NCBI RefSeq assembly: GCF_004217045.1
Contig: NZ_SGXM01000002.1
Location: forward strand, 248,001 to 312,000
DNA length: 64,000 nucleotides
From: Cupriavidus agavae
Lineage (GTDB): Bacteria > Pseudomonadota > Gammaproteobacteria > Burkholderiales > Burkholderiaceae
Direction: 5' to 3'
The notes beneath the pieces are model-generated. The model was not told where the DNA came from, did not search any database, and saw only the letters and a program-made list of their open reading frames with translations. The position numbers and the translations under genes are program-made. This document shows positions 35,877 to 43,779 of the stretch, in pieces (positions within the stretch are counted from its first letter, which is position 1; each line of letters begins with the position of its first letter).

Positions 35877-36880
35877 GGCTGCGCCGCGCCCTGCCGGCCG
35901 GCGCTCGCGGGATCGTCGGCCCAGAATTCGTAGAAATTGAACCAGTCGTACGGCGACTCCACCACCAGGGCCTGGAGCCAGGCAGCGTAAGCGGTGGCCA
36001 GCGAGACCAGCGCGGCCTCGCGGCTGGCGCGCGGCAGGACGACCTCGTGCGCCAGTTCGGTGAAACGCAGCAGATGGCCTTCGCGCAGCCGCACGCAGCC
36101 CATCGCATAGAGCGGGCACCGCATCAGCGAAGCCAGCACGTACGGCCCCACCGGGAAGCGCGCCGGCGAACCCATGAACGGCACGCGCACCGCCCGGCCG
36201 CCGTGGGCCGGGGCGCGGTCGCCGGCGATGGCCACGAATTCGCCGGCCGCCACCCGCGCCGTCAGTTCCAGCGCCGTGGCGGGCGAGATATCGTCCACCT
36301 GATAGAGCTGCACGCCCGATTGCGGATCCAGACGCGACAGGATGCGGTTGAAGCGTTCCGCGTGATGGGTGTGGACCAGCACCGTCAGCCGCAGGCCCTG
36401 GCGCTGGTTTGCCAGCACCCGGCACAGCTCCAGGCAGCCCATGTGGGCGGTCATGATCACGCCGCCCTGTCCGCGCGCAATCTGTTCGAGCAGCACCTCG
36501 TTGCCTTCGCGCCGCACCGTGCCAAACCGGTAGCGGCCGCCAATGGCCAGCAGCTTGTCGAGCAGCGTATCGGCAAACGAGAACAGATGGCGCAGCGAGT
36601 GGCGCCACGTGGGCATGCGGCCGATCGTGCCCGCCGTGCGCTGCACGCGGCCCAGGAAATCGAGCGACGAGCGCCGCGCCAGCGGGTGCGTCAGCCAGTA
36701 ATAGGTGACCACGGGGTACACCACGAGCCGGAACAGCGTGCGGCCGAAGACCCGGTTCAGGAAGTACAGGCACCAGACGCCCCAGACGCAGGTCACCTCG
36801 CCGATCGCGCTCCAGTGGCGCGAGCGGCCCGCGGCCGGGGCCGCGCCGGAGGCGCTGGAAGACGGGCGGGCCGGATTCAC
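35873..36880 (-). CDS. LpxL/LABLAT-type acyltransferase (C-terminal half of ApeJ as a separate gene)
   Basis: 335 residues, with a GTG start at 36880 inside the stop of the glycosyltransferase gene (GTGA). The HxxxxE motif is TAHMGCLE, typical of LpxL-like lauroyl/lysophospholipid acyltransferases, and the fold continues with ALVVESPYDWFNFYEFWADD at the C terminus. It probably transfers the aryl-polyene chain to a glycolipid. In enterobacterial clusters the glycosyltransferase and acyltransferase are, to my recollection, one ApeJ protein; here they are two coupled genes. Confidence 0.85.
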   Translation of the reverse strand: MNPARPSSSASGAAPAAGRSRHWSAIGEVTCVWGVWCLYFLNRVFGRTLFRLVVYPVVTYYWLTHPLARRSSLDFLGRVQRTAGTIGRMPTWRHSLRHLFSFADTLLDKLLAIGGRYRFGTVRREGNEVLLEQIARGQGGVIMTAHMGCLELCRVLANQRQGLRLTVLVHTHHAERFNRILSRLDPQSGVQLYQVDDISPATALELTARVAAGEFVAIAGDRAPAHGGRAVRVPFMGSPARFPVGPYVLASLMRCPLYAMGCVRLREGHLLRFTELAHEVVLPRASREAALVSLATAYAAWLQALVVESPYDWFNFYEFWADDPASAGRQGAAQP

Positions 36881-37638
36881 GCCGCCACCTTGCGCCAGAG
36901 CAGGCGCGGCATCCGCAGTACCATGCCGAAGAACAGCCGCGTGTGCATGCGCGAGATCAGCACGTTGTCGCGCCACGCCTGGAAGTGCGAGACGCCGTCC
37001 ATCGGATAGGTGACGCGCGTGGGCACGTTGACGATCCGCACGCCGCGCCAGACCAGATGCACCAGCACCTCGGTGTCGAATTCCATGCGGCGGCCCAGCC
37101 GCACCTCGCGCATCAGCCGCGTCACGGCCGGCAGCGGGTAGACCCGCAGCCCGCACATCGAATCGCGGATCTGCAGGGACAGCGTGTTGATCCAGACCCA
37201 GACGTGGGTCAGGTAGCGCGCGTAGAGCCGGTGTTTCGGCACCGATTCGTCGTAGACCGGATGGCCGCACACCATGGCCCCGGGGTCGGCCTCGGCCAGC
37301 GCCAGGAACTGCGGGATGCAGGCCGCGTCATGCTGGCCATCGGCGTCGATCTGCAGCGCGTGGGTGTAGCCCAGTTCGGCTGCGGCCGAGAAACCGGCCA
37401 TGATCGCCCCGCCCTTGCCCTGGTTCTGCGGCAGGCGCACCAGCCTGACGCGCTCCGGATGGGCGGCGGCGATATCGCGCAGCACCGCCGCGCAGGCCGG
37501 ACCGCTGCCGTCGTCGACCAGCAGGCACGGCAGCGGGTGCTGCAGGATGGCATCGACCATCGCCCCGATAGCGCCTTCGTGGTCGTAGACCGGCACCAGC
37601 ACCACCGGGCGGAAGTTGGCGTGGGGGGCGTGACTCAC
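36877..37638 (-). CDS. Family 2 glycosyltransferase (N-terminal half of ApeJ as a separate gene)
   Basis: 253 residues with a GT-A fold: VLVPVYDHEGAIGAMVDAIL, LVDDGSGPACAA, LPQNQGKGGAIMAGF and the DXD-containing HALQIDADGQHD (about residues 93-104). It likely adds a sugar to the lipid acceptor of the polyene. There are C-terminal basic and hydrophobic residues (LFFGMVLRMPRLLWRKVAA) but no clear membrane helix. It overlaps the ligase-dehydratase stop by 4 bases (ATGA) and the next acyltransferase start (GTGA). Confidence 0.9.
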   Translation of the reverse strand: MSHAPHANFRPVVLVPVYDHEGAIGAMVDAILQHPLPCLLVDDGSGPACAAVLRDIAAAHPERVRLVRLPQNQGKGGAIMAGFSAAAELGYTHALQIDADGQHDAACIPQFLALAEADPGAMVCGHPVYDESVPKHRLYARYLTHVWVWINTLSLQIRDSMCGLRVYPLPAVTRLMREVRLGRRMEFDTEVLVHLVWRGVRIVNVPTRVTYPMDGVSHFQAWRDNVLISRMHTRLFFGMVLRMPRLLWRKVAA

Positions 37639-39362
37639 GGCGCCTCCGGGTGGAAGACGATCTTGCCGCTGGCGTGCGGGCCGGCATCCGAGGTCAGGCG
37701 GAAGCCCAGCGCCCGGGTATCGGCCTGCCAGGTCAGCGCCAGATGCACGTCGCTGTCGGGGCGGATCACGGACTGGAATTTCAGCGTATCGAGCCGGGCA
37801 AAGCGCTGCGGCGGCGGCACGTCCAGCTTCTGCGGCGCCAGCGCCATGACCCAGTCCACCTGCGCCACGCCGGGCACGATGGGCGAACCCGGGAAATGGC
37901 CGTCGAACACGGCCAGGTCACCCGCTACGTGCAGCGTGGCCGTGGCAGACACGGCATCGCTGGCCAGCCAGCGCACGTCGGGCACCGTACGGCGGAACAC
38001 CTCGCGCAGCATCGCCTCGGTGGTCTTGCCCTGCGCGTTGCACGGCAGCGCCGGCAGGAAGGCCCAGCGGCGCGGCAGCGCCACGGGATCGATGGCCGCC
38101 GCCAGATGCCTGCGCAGCGCGGCCGTCACAGCGCCCCGCCCTTGCGCGGCCAGTTCGGCCTGGCCCGCGTCATCGAGCACCACGGCCGCCGCCACGCGCA
38201 TGCCGACGTCGAGTTCCACCATCACCACGCGTGCCTCGCGCACGCCTGGCCAGGCCGCCAGGCTTTGCTCGATCTGCGTCAGCGAGATGCGCTTTTCCTC
38301 GATCTTGACGATACGGTCGGCGCGCCCGCCCAGCACGAAGCTGTCGTCGCCGGCCGGCAAGGCGCGGTCCGCGCAGACGTACCAGCTCTCATCGGCCAGA
38401 TGCGGCGAGCGCACGGCCAGGTAGCCGTCCTGCAGCCGCCATGCAATGCCGGGCAGCGCGTTCCAGCGGTCGGCGTGCACCGCGCGCTGGCGCCAGGCAA
38501 TGCCGCCGGTCTCCGAACTGCCGAACACTTCGATCGGCGACTGGCCCAGGTGGCGCAGCGCGTCGGCGGCGGCCTCGGGCGGCAGCGGGCCGCCCGACGA
38601 GAACACCGCCCGCACCGCACCGCGCACGGCGGGCCAGTCCAGCCCCGCCGGCATCCGCTTCAGGTGCGCCGGGCTGCTGACGAGTACCGCTGCGCTGCCG
38701 TCTTCCTGGCACGCGGCCACCAGCTCCTCGTGGAAGGCCAGCCGCGCGGCCGGCAGCGGGCGTCCTGCGGCCAGCGGCCAGAGCACCGTGAAGAGCAACC
38801 CGTAGATATGCTGGTGCGAGACGGTGCACAGCACGCGGGTCTCGCTCCCGAAATGGCGGCCGAACGCCTGCTGCAGCGTGTGGACCTCGGCATCGAGCTG
38901 CGCCAGCCGCTTGTCGATGGCGCCGGGCGCGCCCGTGGAGCCCGAGGTAAACAGCGTGACCCAGGTATCGTGCGTGGCCAGGACCGGCCAATTGGTATCG
39001 GGGCCGGCATCGGCATCGGTACCAGGCGCGGCCGGCACCAGCCCGTCCGGCAGTTCGCCGGCCCAGCCGTCGCTTTGGCCGCGCAGCGCCGCGAGCGTCT
39101 CGGGCCGCGTATCGCCGGGCAGCACCACGTGCTTGCCCGCGTGCCACGCGCCGAACAGCGCGGCGGCAAACTCGGCGGTGTCGTCCAGGTAGAGCGCCCA
39201 GCGCTGCCCCGGCGCACCGGCGAACAGGCGCCGCCACGCCGCCGCACGCGCCACGAACTGCCGCGCATCCACGGCGCCGGCCACGGCGCGCGTTTGCGCC
39301 GCACCGGCCAGCGCCACCATGACCCCGCCCAGGCCGGTCCACGCCGGCTTCCGATCAACCAT
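37635..39362 (-). CDS. AMP-forming acyl-ACP/CoA ligase fused to a FabZ-like dehydratase domain (ApeH-ApeI)
   Basis: 575 residues. Residues 1-450 form an adenylate-forming ligase (THDTWVTLFTSGSTGAPGAIDKRL near 110-135; GRADRIVKIEEKRISLTQIE; catalytic Lys in NAQGKTTEAM). Residues 460-575 form a hot-dog with the FabZ motif HFPGSPIVPGVAQ (His 489). The ligase half would activate the aromatic starter acid on ACP, and the dehydratase half would be the ApeI partner of ApeP. Fusion of the two is a departure from the separate ApeH and ApeI proteins of enterobacteria. It overlaps its neighbours by 4 and 8 bases. Confidence 0.88.
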   Translation of the reverse strand: MVDRKPAWTGLGGVMVALAGAAQTRAVAGAVDARQFVARAAAWRRLFAGAPGQRWALYLDDTAEFAAALFGAWHAGKHVVLPGDTRPETLAALRGQSDGWAGELPDGLVPAAPGTDADAGPDTNWPVLATHDTWVTLFTSGSTGAPGAIDKRLAQLDAEVHTLQQAFGRHFGSETRVLCTVSHQHIYGLLFTVLWPLAAGRPLPAARLAFHEELVAACQEDGSAAVLVSSPAHLKRMPAGLDWPAVRGAVRAVFSSGGPLPPEAAADALRHLGQSPIEVFGSSETGGIAWRQRAVHADRWNALPGIAWRLQDGYLAVRSPHLADESWYVCADRALPAGDDSFVLGGRADRIVKIEEKRISLTQIEQSLAAWPGVREARVVMVELDVGMRVAAAVVLDDAGQAELAAQGRGAVTAALRRHLAAAIDPVALPRRWAFLPALPCNAQGKTTEAMLREVFRRTVPDVRWLASDAVSATATLHVAGDLAVFDGHFPGSPIVPGVAQVDWVMALAPQKLDVPPPQRFARLDTLKFQSVIRPDSDVHLALTWQADTRALGFRLTSDAGPHASGKIVFHPEAP

Positions 39363-39912
39363 GACGATTCTCCGCGCCGCGCGCCTTGACGCGCTGGCGC
39401 ACCAGCCATTCGCCGGCGAACATCGCGCCGATCAGGCCATAGGCAATGGCGCCGTTGTAGAGCGCCCAGACCCGATCGCTGGCGGCAAACGCCGTGATGG
39501 CCGCGATCGTGCCGTTACAGACAAAGAAGACGCACCACACCTGCGTGACGCGGCGCGTATAGGCCACGCCGCTGGCCGGCAGGTCCGGCTCGCGCATCCG
39601 CGCCAGGCGCTCCACAAGCGTGGGCGGGTGGCGCAGCGTCCAGCCGAACACGCCCAGCATCGCCGCGTTGACGATCACCGGGTACAGCTTCAGGGGCAGC
39701 GCATGGTCCGACGCCATGACTACCACGGCCAGCCCGGCCGCCAGCAGCGCCAGCGCGCGCCAGCCCGCCTGGCGGCTGGTACCGGCGCGCAGCAGCGCAA
39801 GCGCCACCAGCGCCAGCGCCATCACGCGCGGCGAAAAGTGCTGCAGCCCGAGGTAGATCACCAGCGGGTACGACAGCGTGAGCAGCGCCAGCCCCCACTT
39901 GCGCCAGGCCAT
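39355..39912 (-). CDS. apeG: Small polytopic membrane protein (COG4648-like, ApeG-type)
   Basis: 185 residues, almost entirely hydrophobic, with about five or six membrane segments (GLALLTLSYPLVIYLGLQHF, VMALALVALALLRAG, ALALLAAGLAVVVMA, WCVFFVCNGTIAAITAFAA). The position between the second ACP and the ligase matches ApeG of other clusters. No catalytic motif is visible. A role in membrane docking of the pathway or lipid handling is possible. It overlaps the ligase start by 8 bases. Confidence 0.8.
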   Translation of the reverse strand: MAWRKWGLALLTLSYPLVIYLGLQHFSPRVMALALVALALLRAGTSRQAGWRALALLAAGLAVVVMASDHALPLKLYPVIVNAAMLGVFGWTLRHPPTLVERLARMREPDLPASGVAYTRRVTQVWCVFFVCNGTIAAITAFAASDRVWALYNGAIAYGLIGAMFAGEWLVRQRVKARGAENRHG

Positions 39913-39918
39913 GGCGCG

Positions 39919-40176
39919 TCAGGCGGTGGCCGGGGAATCGATCAGCAGCGCCAGCGCCTGCACCACGTCCTGCACGGTGCGCACGGACTTGAACTGCTCG
40001 GGCTTGATCGGCTTGTTCAGCATCGGCTTGAGCTTGACCAGCAGGTCAACCGCGTCGATGCTGTCGATGTCGAGGTCCTCGTAGAGGCGGGCCTCGGGCG
40101 TGACGCGGGCCGGGTCGATCTCGAAGGTTTCCTCAAGAACCGCGGCCACGCGCGCGAAGATTTCATCATGGGTCAT
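39919..40176 (-). CDS. apeF: Acyl carrier protein, second (ApeF-type)
   Basis: 85 residues, four-helix ACP. The phosphopantetheine serine is Ser 39 in EDLDIDSIDAVDLL. It should be activated by the phosphopantetheinyl transferase at 25736 and carry starter or chain intermediates. The two ACPs of aryl-polyene clusters have distinct partner preferences. A 41-base gap separates it from the first ACP gene; it ends 6 bases before the membrane-protein gene. Confidence 0.92.
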   Translation of the reverse strand: MTHDEIFARVAAVLEETFEIDPARVTPEARLYEDLDIDSIDAVDLLVKLKPMLNKPIKPEQFKSVRTVQDVVQALALLIDSPATA

Positions 40177-40217
40177 GTCGGACTCCGTATCTGGGCAGGG
40201 TGACGGAAAAAAGGGCG

Positions 40218-40487
40218 TCAGGCCGGTGCCTGGCCGCGCTGTTCGGCCACGTAGGCCGCAAGCGCCGCCACGCTGGCAAAGCGCGCGCGCACCTCTTCCT
40301 TGCCGCCGTTCATCGTGATGCCGTAGCGCTTCTGCAGCGCCAGGCCCAGTTCGAGCGCGTCGATGGAATCGAGGCCGAGGCCCTCGATGAACAGCGGCGC
40401 CGCCGGGTCGATGTCATCGGCCGCCACGTCCTCTAGGGACAGCGACGAGATGATCAGTTCCTTGATTTCTTGCTCAAGCGCCTTCAC
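40218..40487 (-). CDS. apeE: Acyl carrier protein, first (ApeE-type)
   Basis: 89 residues with the carrier serine at 41 (EGLGLDSIDALEL). The start is a GTG at 40487 that overlaps the acyltransferase stop (GTGA at 40484-40487). The C-terminal tail (VAEQRGQAPA) is longer than in the second ACP. Same role class as the next ACP; which one carries elongation and which the starter cannot be told from sequence. Confidence 0.92.
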   Translation of the reverse strand: MKALEQEIKELIISSLSLEDVAADDIDPAAPLFIEGLGLDSIDALELGLALQKRYGITMNGGKEEVRARFASVAALAAYVAEQRGQAPA

Positions 40488-41251
40488 TGGCGGATCTCCC
40501 TGGAGAAAAATTCGGATAGCGATTGCGTCAGCTGGCGCACGGCCAGCGCATCGTCCAGACCGGCCGGCACCCATGCGGAGACCGGCACGTCGGGATGGAC
40601 ATCGATGACGAAACGCGGCCGGCGCACCGGCACGTGATACCACTTCTCGCCCTTGGTCAGCGTGGGCGGGTGGCAGCGGATGACCACCGGGGTCAGCGCG
40701 AAGCCGCCGCGCACGGCCACGTTGGCCGCGCCGCGCCGCAGGTCCGGCGGCAGGCCGGGCCGCGTGCGCGTGCCTTCGGGAAAGATGATGAGGTTGTTGC
40801 CGGCGCGCAGCGAGGCGATGCAGTCCTCCACCATCGCCGCGCCGGAATCGTTGCGCACCCAGCCCGTGGCCAGCACCGGGCCGCGCGTGAACGGGTTGCG
40901 CACCAGCGCCGACTTCACCACGCAGTCGGGGCGCGGCGTCAGCGACATCAGGAACACCGTGTCGATCAGCGACGGGTGGTTGGCCACCACCAGCAGCCCC
41001 TCGCGCTGCAGCCGCTCGGCGTGCCGCACCTCGTAGCGGATCACGCCCACGCTGTGCATCAGCCAGACGAACAGCCGGAACACATGGTGGATCAGGCCAC
41101 GGCAGGCGCGCTGGCGCGTGGCGTCGGACCACGGCAGCAACGCCAGTACCGGAAACACCAGCACGCGCAGCAGCAGCCCGCCCACCCCGAAGCTGGAGAA
41201 ACAGAAGCCGGTGGCGCAGACGCGCCACATGCGGTCCAGTCGCTCAACCAT
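40484..41251 (-). CDS. apeD: PlsC-type acyltransferase (ApeD-type)
   Basis: 255 residues with an N-terminal membrane-associated helix (GGLLLRVLVFPVLALLPW), the NHxxxxD motif in NHPSLIDTVFL (about residues 93-103) and the acceptor motif FPEGTRTRPG. Related to 1-acylglycerol-phosphate acyltransferases. It may build the lipid on which the polyene is placed. It overlaps the chain-length-factor stop by 8 bases and the ACP start by 4. Confidence 0.88.
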   Translation of the reverse strand: MVERLDRMWRVCATGFCFSSFGVGGLLLRVLVFPVLALLPWSDATRQRACRGLIHHVFRLFVWLMHSVGVIRYEVRHAERLQREGLLVVANHPSLIDTVFLMSLTPRPDCVVKSALVRNPFTRGPVLATGWVRNDSGAAMVEDCIASLRAGNNLIIFPEGTRTRPGLPPDLRRGAANVAVRGGFALTPVVIRCHPPTLTKGEKWYHVPVRRPRFVIDVHPDVPVSAWVPAGLDDALAVRQLTQSLSEFFSREIRQ

Positions 41252-42035
41252 GGCGCTGCCACCTCCAGATGGCCCGTTCGCCCCGGTGCGTCAGCGCCGG
41301 CTCGCCGGCCAGCACGAACCGCAGCACGTCCAGGCCATGCGGCAACTCCGGATGTGCGGTATCGGCATCTTTGGCAGTCCGGGGCGCCACGAGATCCAGT
41401 GTCAGCGTGGCCTCCCCGGCGCGTGGGCGGCCGATCAGCCAGGCCCAGCCGAACAGGCAGCCGGGCTCGTCGGCAAATTCGGCGTAGGCGTCGGGCAGCG
41501 GCGCGTCGTAGCAGACCAGCAGCACCTCGTCGGCGCCATCCGCCAGCAGGGCGCAGGCTTCGACGACCGCCGTTTCCACGGTGTCGCGCCCTGCCGCCAC
41601 GGCCTGCAGGTTGGCGGCGTCGCCGCGGTCGATCGTGAACATGGCGCCGATGGCGTTGTGGACCGACAGCCCGAACGCCGTGGGCGACAGCGGCTCGCCG
41701 CCCGCCAGTTCGCTGAGCATCTCGAACGCGCGGTGGGTATCGCCATGACGCGAGGCAAAGACGGAAGGCGTATGGGAAGGCGGCGCGCCCCCGGCGGCGG
41801 CGGCGCTGGCCGACGCCATGACGGCGTAGGCGGGATGCAGCGCGGCCTTGCCGATGGCATTGACGCGCCGGCGCAGCATCGGGGCCATGGCGGCGAGCGC
41901 CGGCAGGCCGGCGCCCTCGGGCTGGCCAACGCCGTCGGGCAGCCACGGCGCGCGGCACCACGCCTGCCATTGGTCAGGCGTGTGCAATGCCGGTGCGATG
42001 GCGGCCCATGCGCGAATTCCAAATTCCATTGCCAT
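41244..42035 (-). CDS. apeC: Ketosynthase-like chain-length factor (ApeC-type)
   Basis: 263 residues, shorter than a full ketosynthase. It begins MEFGIRAWAAIAPALHTPDQW. At the position of the active-site Cys it reads LSVHNAIGAMFTIDRGD, with no Cys nucleophile, and the His motifs are absent too. This is the pattern of a chain-length factor that pairs with an active ketosynthase (ApeO here). It is the first gene of the operon as far as the sequence shows, preceded by a 443-base gap that should hold the promoter. Confidence 0.85.
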   Translation of the reverse strand: MAMEFGIRAWAAIAPALHTPDQWQAWCRAPWLPDGVGQPEGAGLPALAAMAPMLRRRVNAIGKAALHPAYAVMASASAAAAGGAPPSHTPSVFASRHGDTHRAFEMLSELAGGEPLSPTAFGLSVHNAIGAMFTIDRGDAANLQAVAAGRDTVETAVVEACALLADGADEVLLVCYDAPLPDAYAEFADEPGCLFGWAWLIGRPRAGEATLTLDLVAPRTAKDADTAHPELPHGLDVLRFVLAGEPALTHRGERAIWRWQRHG

Positions 42036-42171
42036 GCCGTGCGCGTTGGGTGATCGAACCCGGGGAGCCCGCCCGCAGGCGTTGCCATGACGGCTGGCGA
42101 TGACGCGCGCAAGGCGCCCACCGCCGCGCGACCCCGGGGACAGTTCCGCTTTTTTCCCTGAAAAAGTGAGA

Positions 42172-42190
42172 TCGAATCCGGTAGATTCGA
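42172..42190 (-). promoter_or_regulatory. TCGAATC-N5-GATTCGA dyad, candidate operator of the polyene operon
   Basis: A perfect 7-base inverted repeat with a 5-base spacer sits about 140 bases upstream of the first polyene gene, in the AT-rich part of the gap. It could be an operator or a small hairpin. No regulator gene lies inside the cluster. Confidence 0.5.
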
Positions 42191-42369
42191 CGTTTGTTCT
42201 GCTTATCGGCAGTTAGACGGCGGTTCAGAAGCCCCGGCGGGCACCCTCCCGAAGGGGGTCAGCGCCAGGCGGCGCGAACTTCCGCCCTGCATTTTTGTCA
42301 GGGCCGAATTCTCGCATAAAGGGTGCGCTCCGCCTATGGCGCAACCGTAACGATCCTGCCCAAATGTAA

Positions 42370-42406
42370 CGAGGCGGGCGCAGTCCTCACAGACTGCCCC
42401 GCCTCG
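42370..42406 (-). terminator. Terminator hairpin after fumarylacetoacetase
   Basis: CGAGGCGGG pairs with CCCGCCTCG, and after a small bulge CAGTC pairs with GACTG. Read on the minus strand, the stem is followed by TTACATTT. It lies 73 bases after the fumarylacetoacetase stop and separates tyrosine catabolism from the polyene operon. Confidence 0.65.
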
Positions 42407-42478
42407 CAGGCTTTCCGGCCCCTCCGGCGCTTCAATATGCCCGGATCACCGCTGAAAAATGGCCGAAATACGACGGTT

Positions 42479-43741
42479 TCAACGTCGCGCCGGCAGGATC
42501 TTGCCGGTCACGGCGCCGAATCCCACCCGATAGCCATCTCCCTGGCACCAGCCCGTCATCGTCACGGTATCGCCGTCTTCCAGGAAGCCACGCCGGGCCC
42601 CGCCCGCCAGCTCCACCGGCTGGGCGCCATTGCGCGTGGTTTCCAGCAGGCTGCCGCAGGAATCGGCCGTGGTACCGCTGATCGTGCCGGAACCCATCAG
42701 GTCGCCGATCCGCACGTTGCAGCCGGACACCGTGTGGTGCGCCAGTTGCTGCGCCATGGTCCAGTACATCGCCTTGAAATTGGTGCGGCAGACCGTGGTG
42801 GCGGACGCACCTTCGGGTTGCACGGCCACCTCCAGCGCGATGTCATAGGCGTTGCGCCCCTGCTGCTGCAGGTACGGCAGCGGGTCGGGCGACTGGACCG
42901 GGTTGTCGCGGCGGAACGGTTCGAGCGCCTCCATCGTGACCACCCACGGCGAGATCGACGTGCCGAACGACTTGCTGTTGAACGGGCCCAGTGGCACGTA
43001 CTCCCACTGCTGGATGTCGCGGGCGCTCCAGTCGTTCAGGATCACCATGCCGAACATGTGCGCCCCGGCGGCCCCGGTATCCACCGGCTCGCCCAACGCC
43101 GACGGTTTGCCGACGATGAAGCCCATCTCCAGTTCGTAATCGAGCTTGCGGCACGGGCCGAACAGCGGCCGCGCCTGGTCAGGCAGCTTGATCTGGCCGT
43201 TCGGGCGGTGCAGGTCGGTGCCGCTGACCACCACGGAACTGGCCCGGCCGTTGTAGCCGATCGGGATTTCGAGCCAGTTCGGCAGCAGCGCGTTCTCCGG
43301 GTCACGGAACATGCTGCCCACGTTGGTGGCGTGCTCGCGCGACGAGTAGAAATCGGTATAGCCGGGAATCTCGACTGGCAGGTGCAGCGTGGCGGCCGAC
43401 ATCGGCACCAGCGCGCGGTCGCGCAGTGCCTGATCGTCCTGCAGGCCCCGGCCATCCTCGGCCAGCAGCGCGCCCAGGGCGGCCCGGGTTGCGGCCCACA
43501 CCGGCTGGCCGAGCGCGATGAAGCGGTTCAGCGACGGGGCGGCGAAGGCGCCACGCGCGGCGGCCGGCAGCAGGCCCGCGTCGTCGAGCGCGGCAAGATC
43601 GGCGATCTGGTCGCCAATCGCCACGCCCACGCGCGGCGAGCCGTTGCCGGCGGAAAAGATGCCGTAGGGCAGGTTCTGCAGCGAAAAATGAGTCTGGCCA
43701 TCGTTGGCCGAGGCAATCCAGCTGGTCTTGGGGGCGGTCAT
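42479..43741 (-). CDS. fahA: Fumarylacetoacetase
   Basis: 420 residues, the size of the eukaryotic-type enzyme. The N domain begins TAPKTSWIASANDGQTHFSLQNLPYG, and the catalytic domain shows DFYSSREHATNVGSMFRD (about 180-197), RKLDYELEMGFIVG, and MFGMVILNDWSARDIQQWEYVPLGPFNSKSF, ending GYRVGFGAVTGKILPA. It cleaves 4-fumarylacetoacetate to fumarate and acetoacetate, the last step of homogentisate degradation. The ATG at 43741 gives the normal N terminus. The dioxygenase gene lies 38 bases upstream, so the two form an operon. Confidence 0.96.
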   Translation of the reverse strand: MTAPKTSWIASANDGQTHFSLQNLPYGIFSAGNGSPRVGVAIGDQIADLAALDDAGLLPAAARGAFAAPSLNRFIALGQPVWAATRAALGALLAEDGRGLQDDQALRDRALVPMSAATLHLPVEIPGYTDFYSSREHATNVGSMFRDPENALLPNWLEIPIGYNGRASSVVVSGTDLHRPNGQIKLPDQARPLFGPCRKLDYELEMGFIVGKPSALGEPVDTGAAGAHMFGMVILNDWSARDIQQWEYVPLGPFNSKSFGTSISPWVVTMEALEPFRRDNPVQSPDPLPYLQQQGRNAYDIALEVAVQPEGASATTVCRTNFKAMYWTMAQQLAHHTVSGCNVRIGDLMGSGTISGTTADSCGSLLETTRNGAQPVELAGGARRGFLEDGDTVTMTGWCQGDGYRVGFGAVTGKILPARR

Positions 43742-43779
43742 TTTCTGGGGAGGCTCCGGGAATCGGGACGAGCGCGGGC

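Larger units (their letters stand above)
42036..42478. other. Non-coding gap upstream of the aryl-polyene operon
   Basis: 443 bases between the chain-length-factor start and the fumarylacetoacetase stop. It holds a 7-base inverted repeat (42172-42190) near the polyene promoter region and a strong hairpin (42370-42406) after fumarylacetoacetase. A run of AT-rich sequence around 42150-42205 stands out from the GC-rich background and is the best promoter candidate. I see no gene here. Confidence 0.6.

Noticed and set aside
42036..42478. A riboswitch or small RNA upstream of the polyene operon
   Set aside because: Beyond the dyad and the terminator hairpin I see no conserved aptamer-like pairing. 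Structure prediction and comparison would be needed to revive it.
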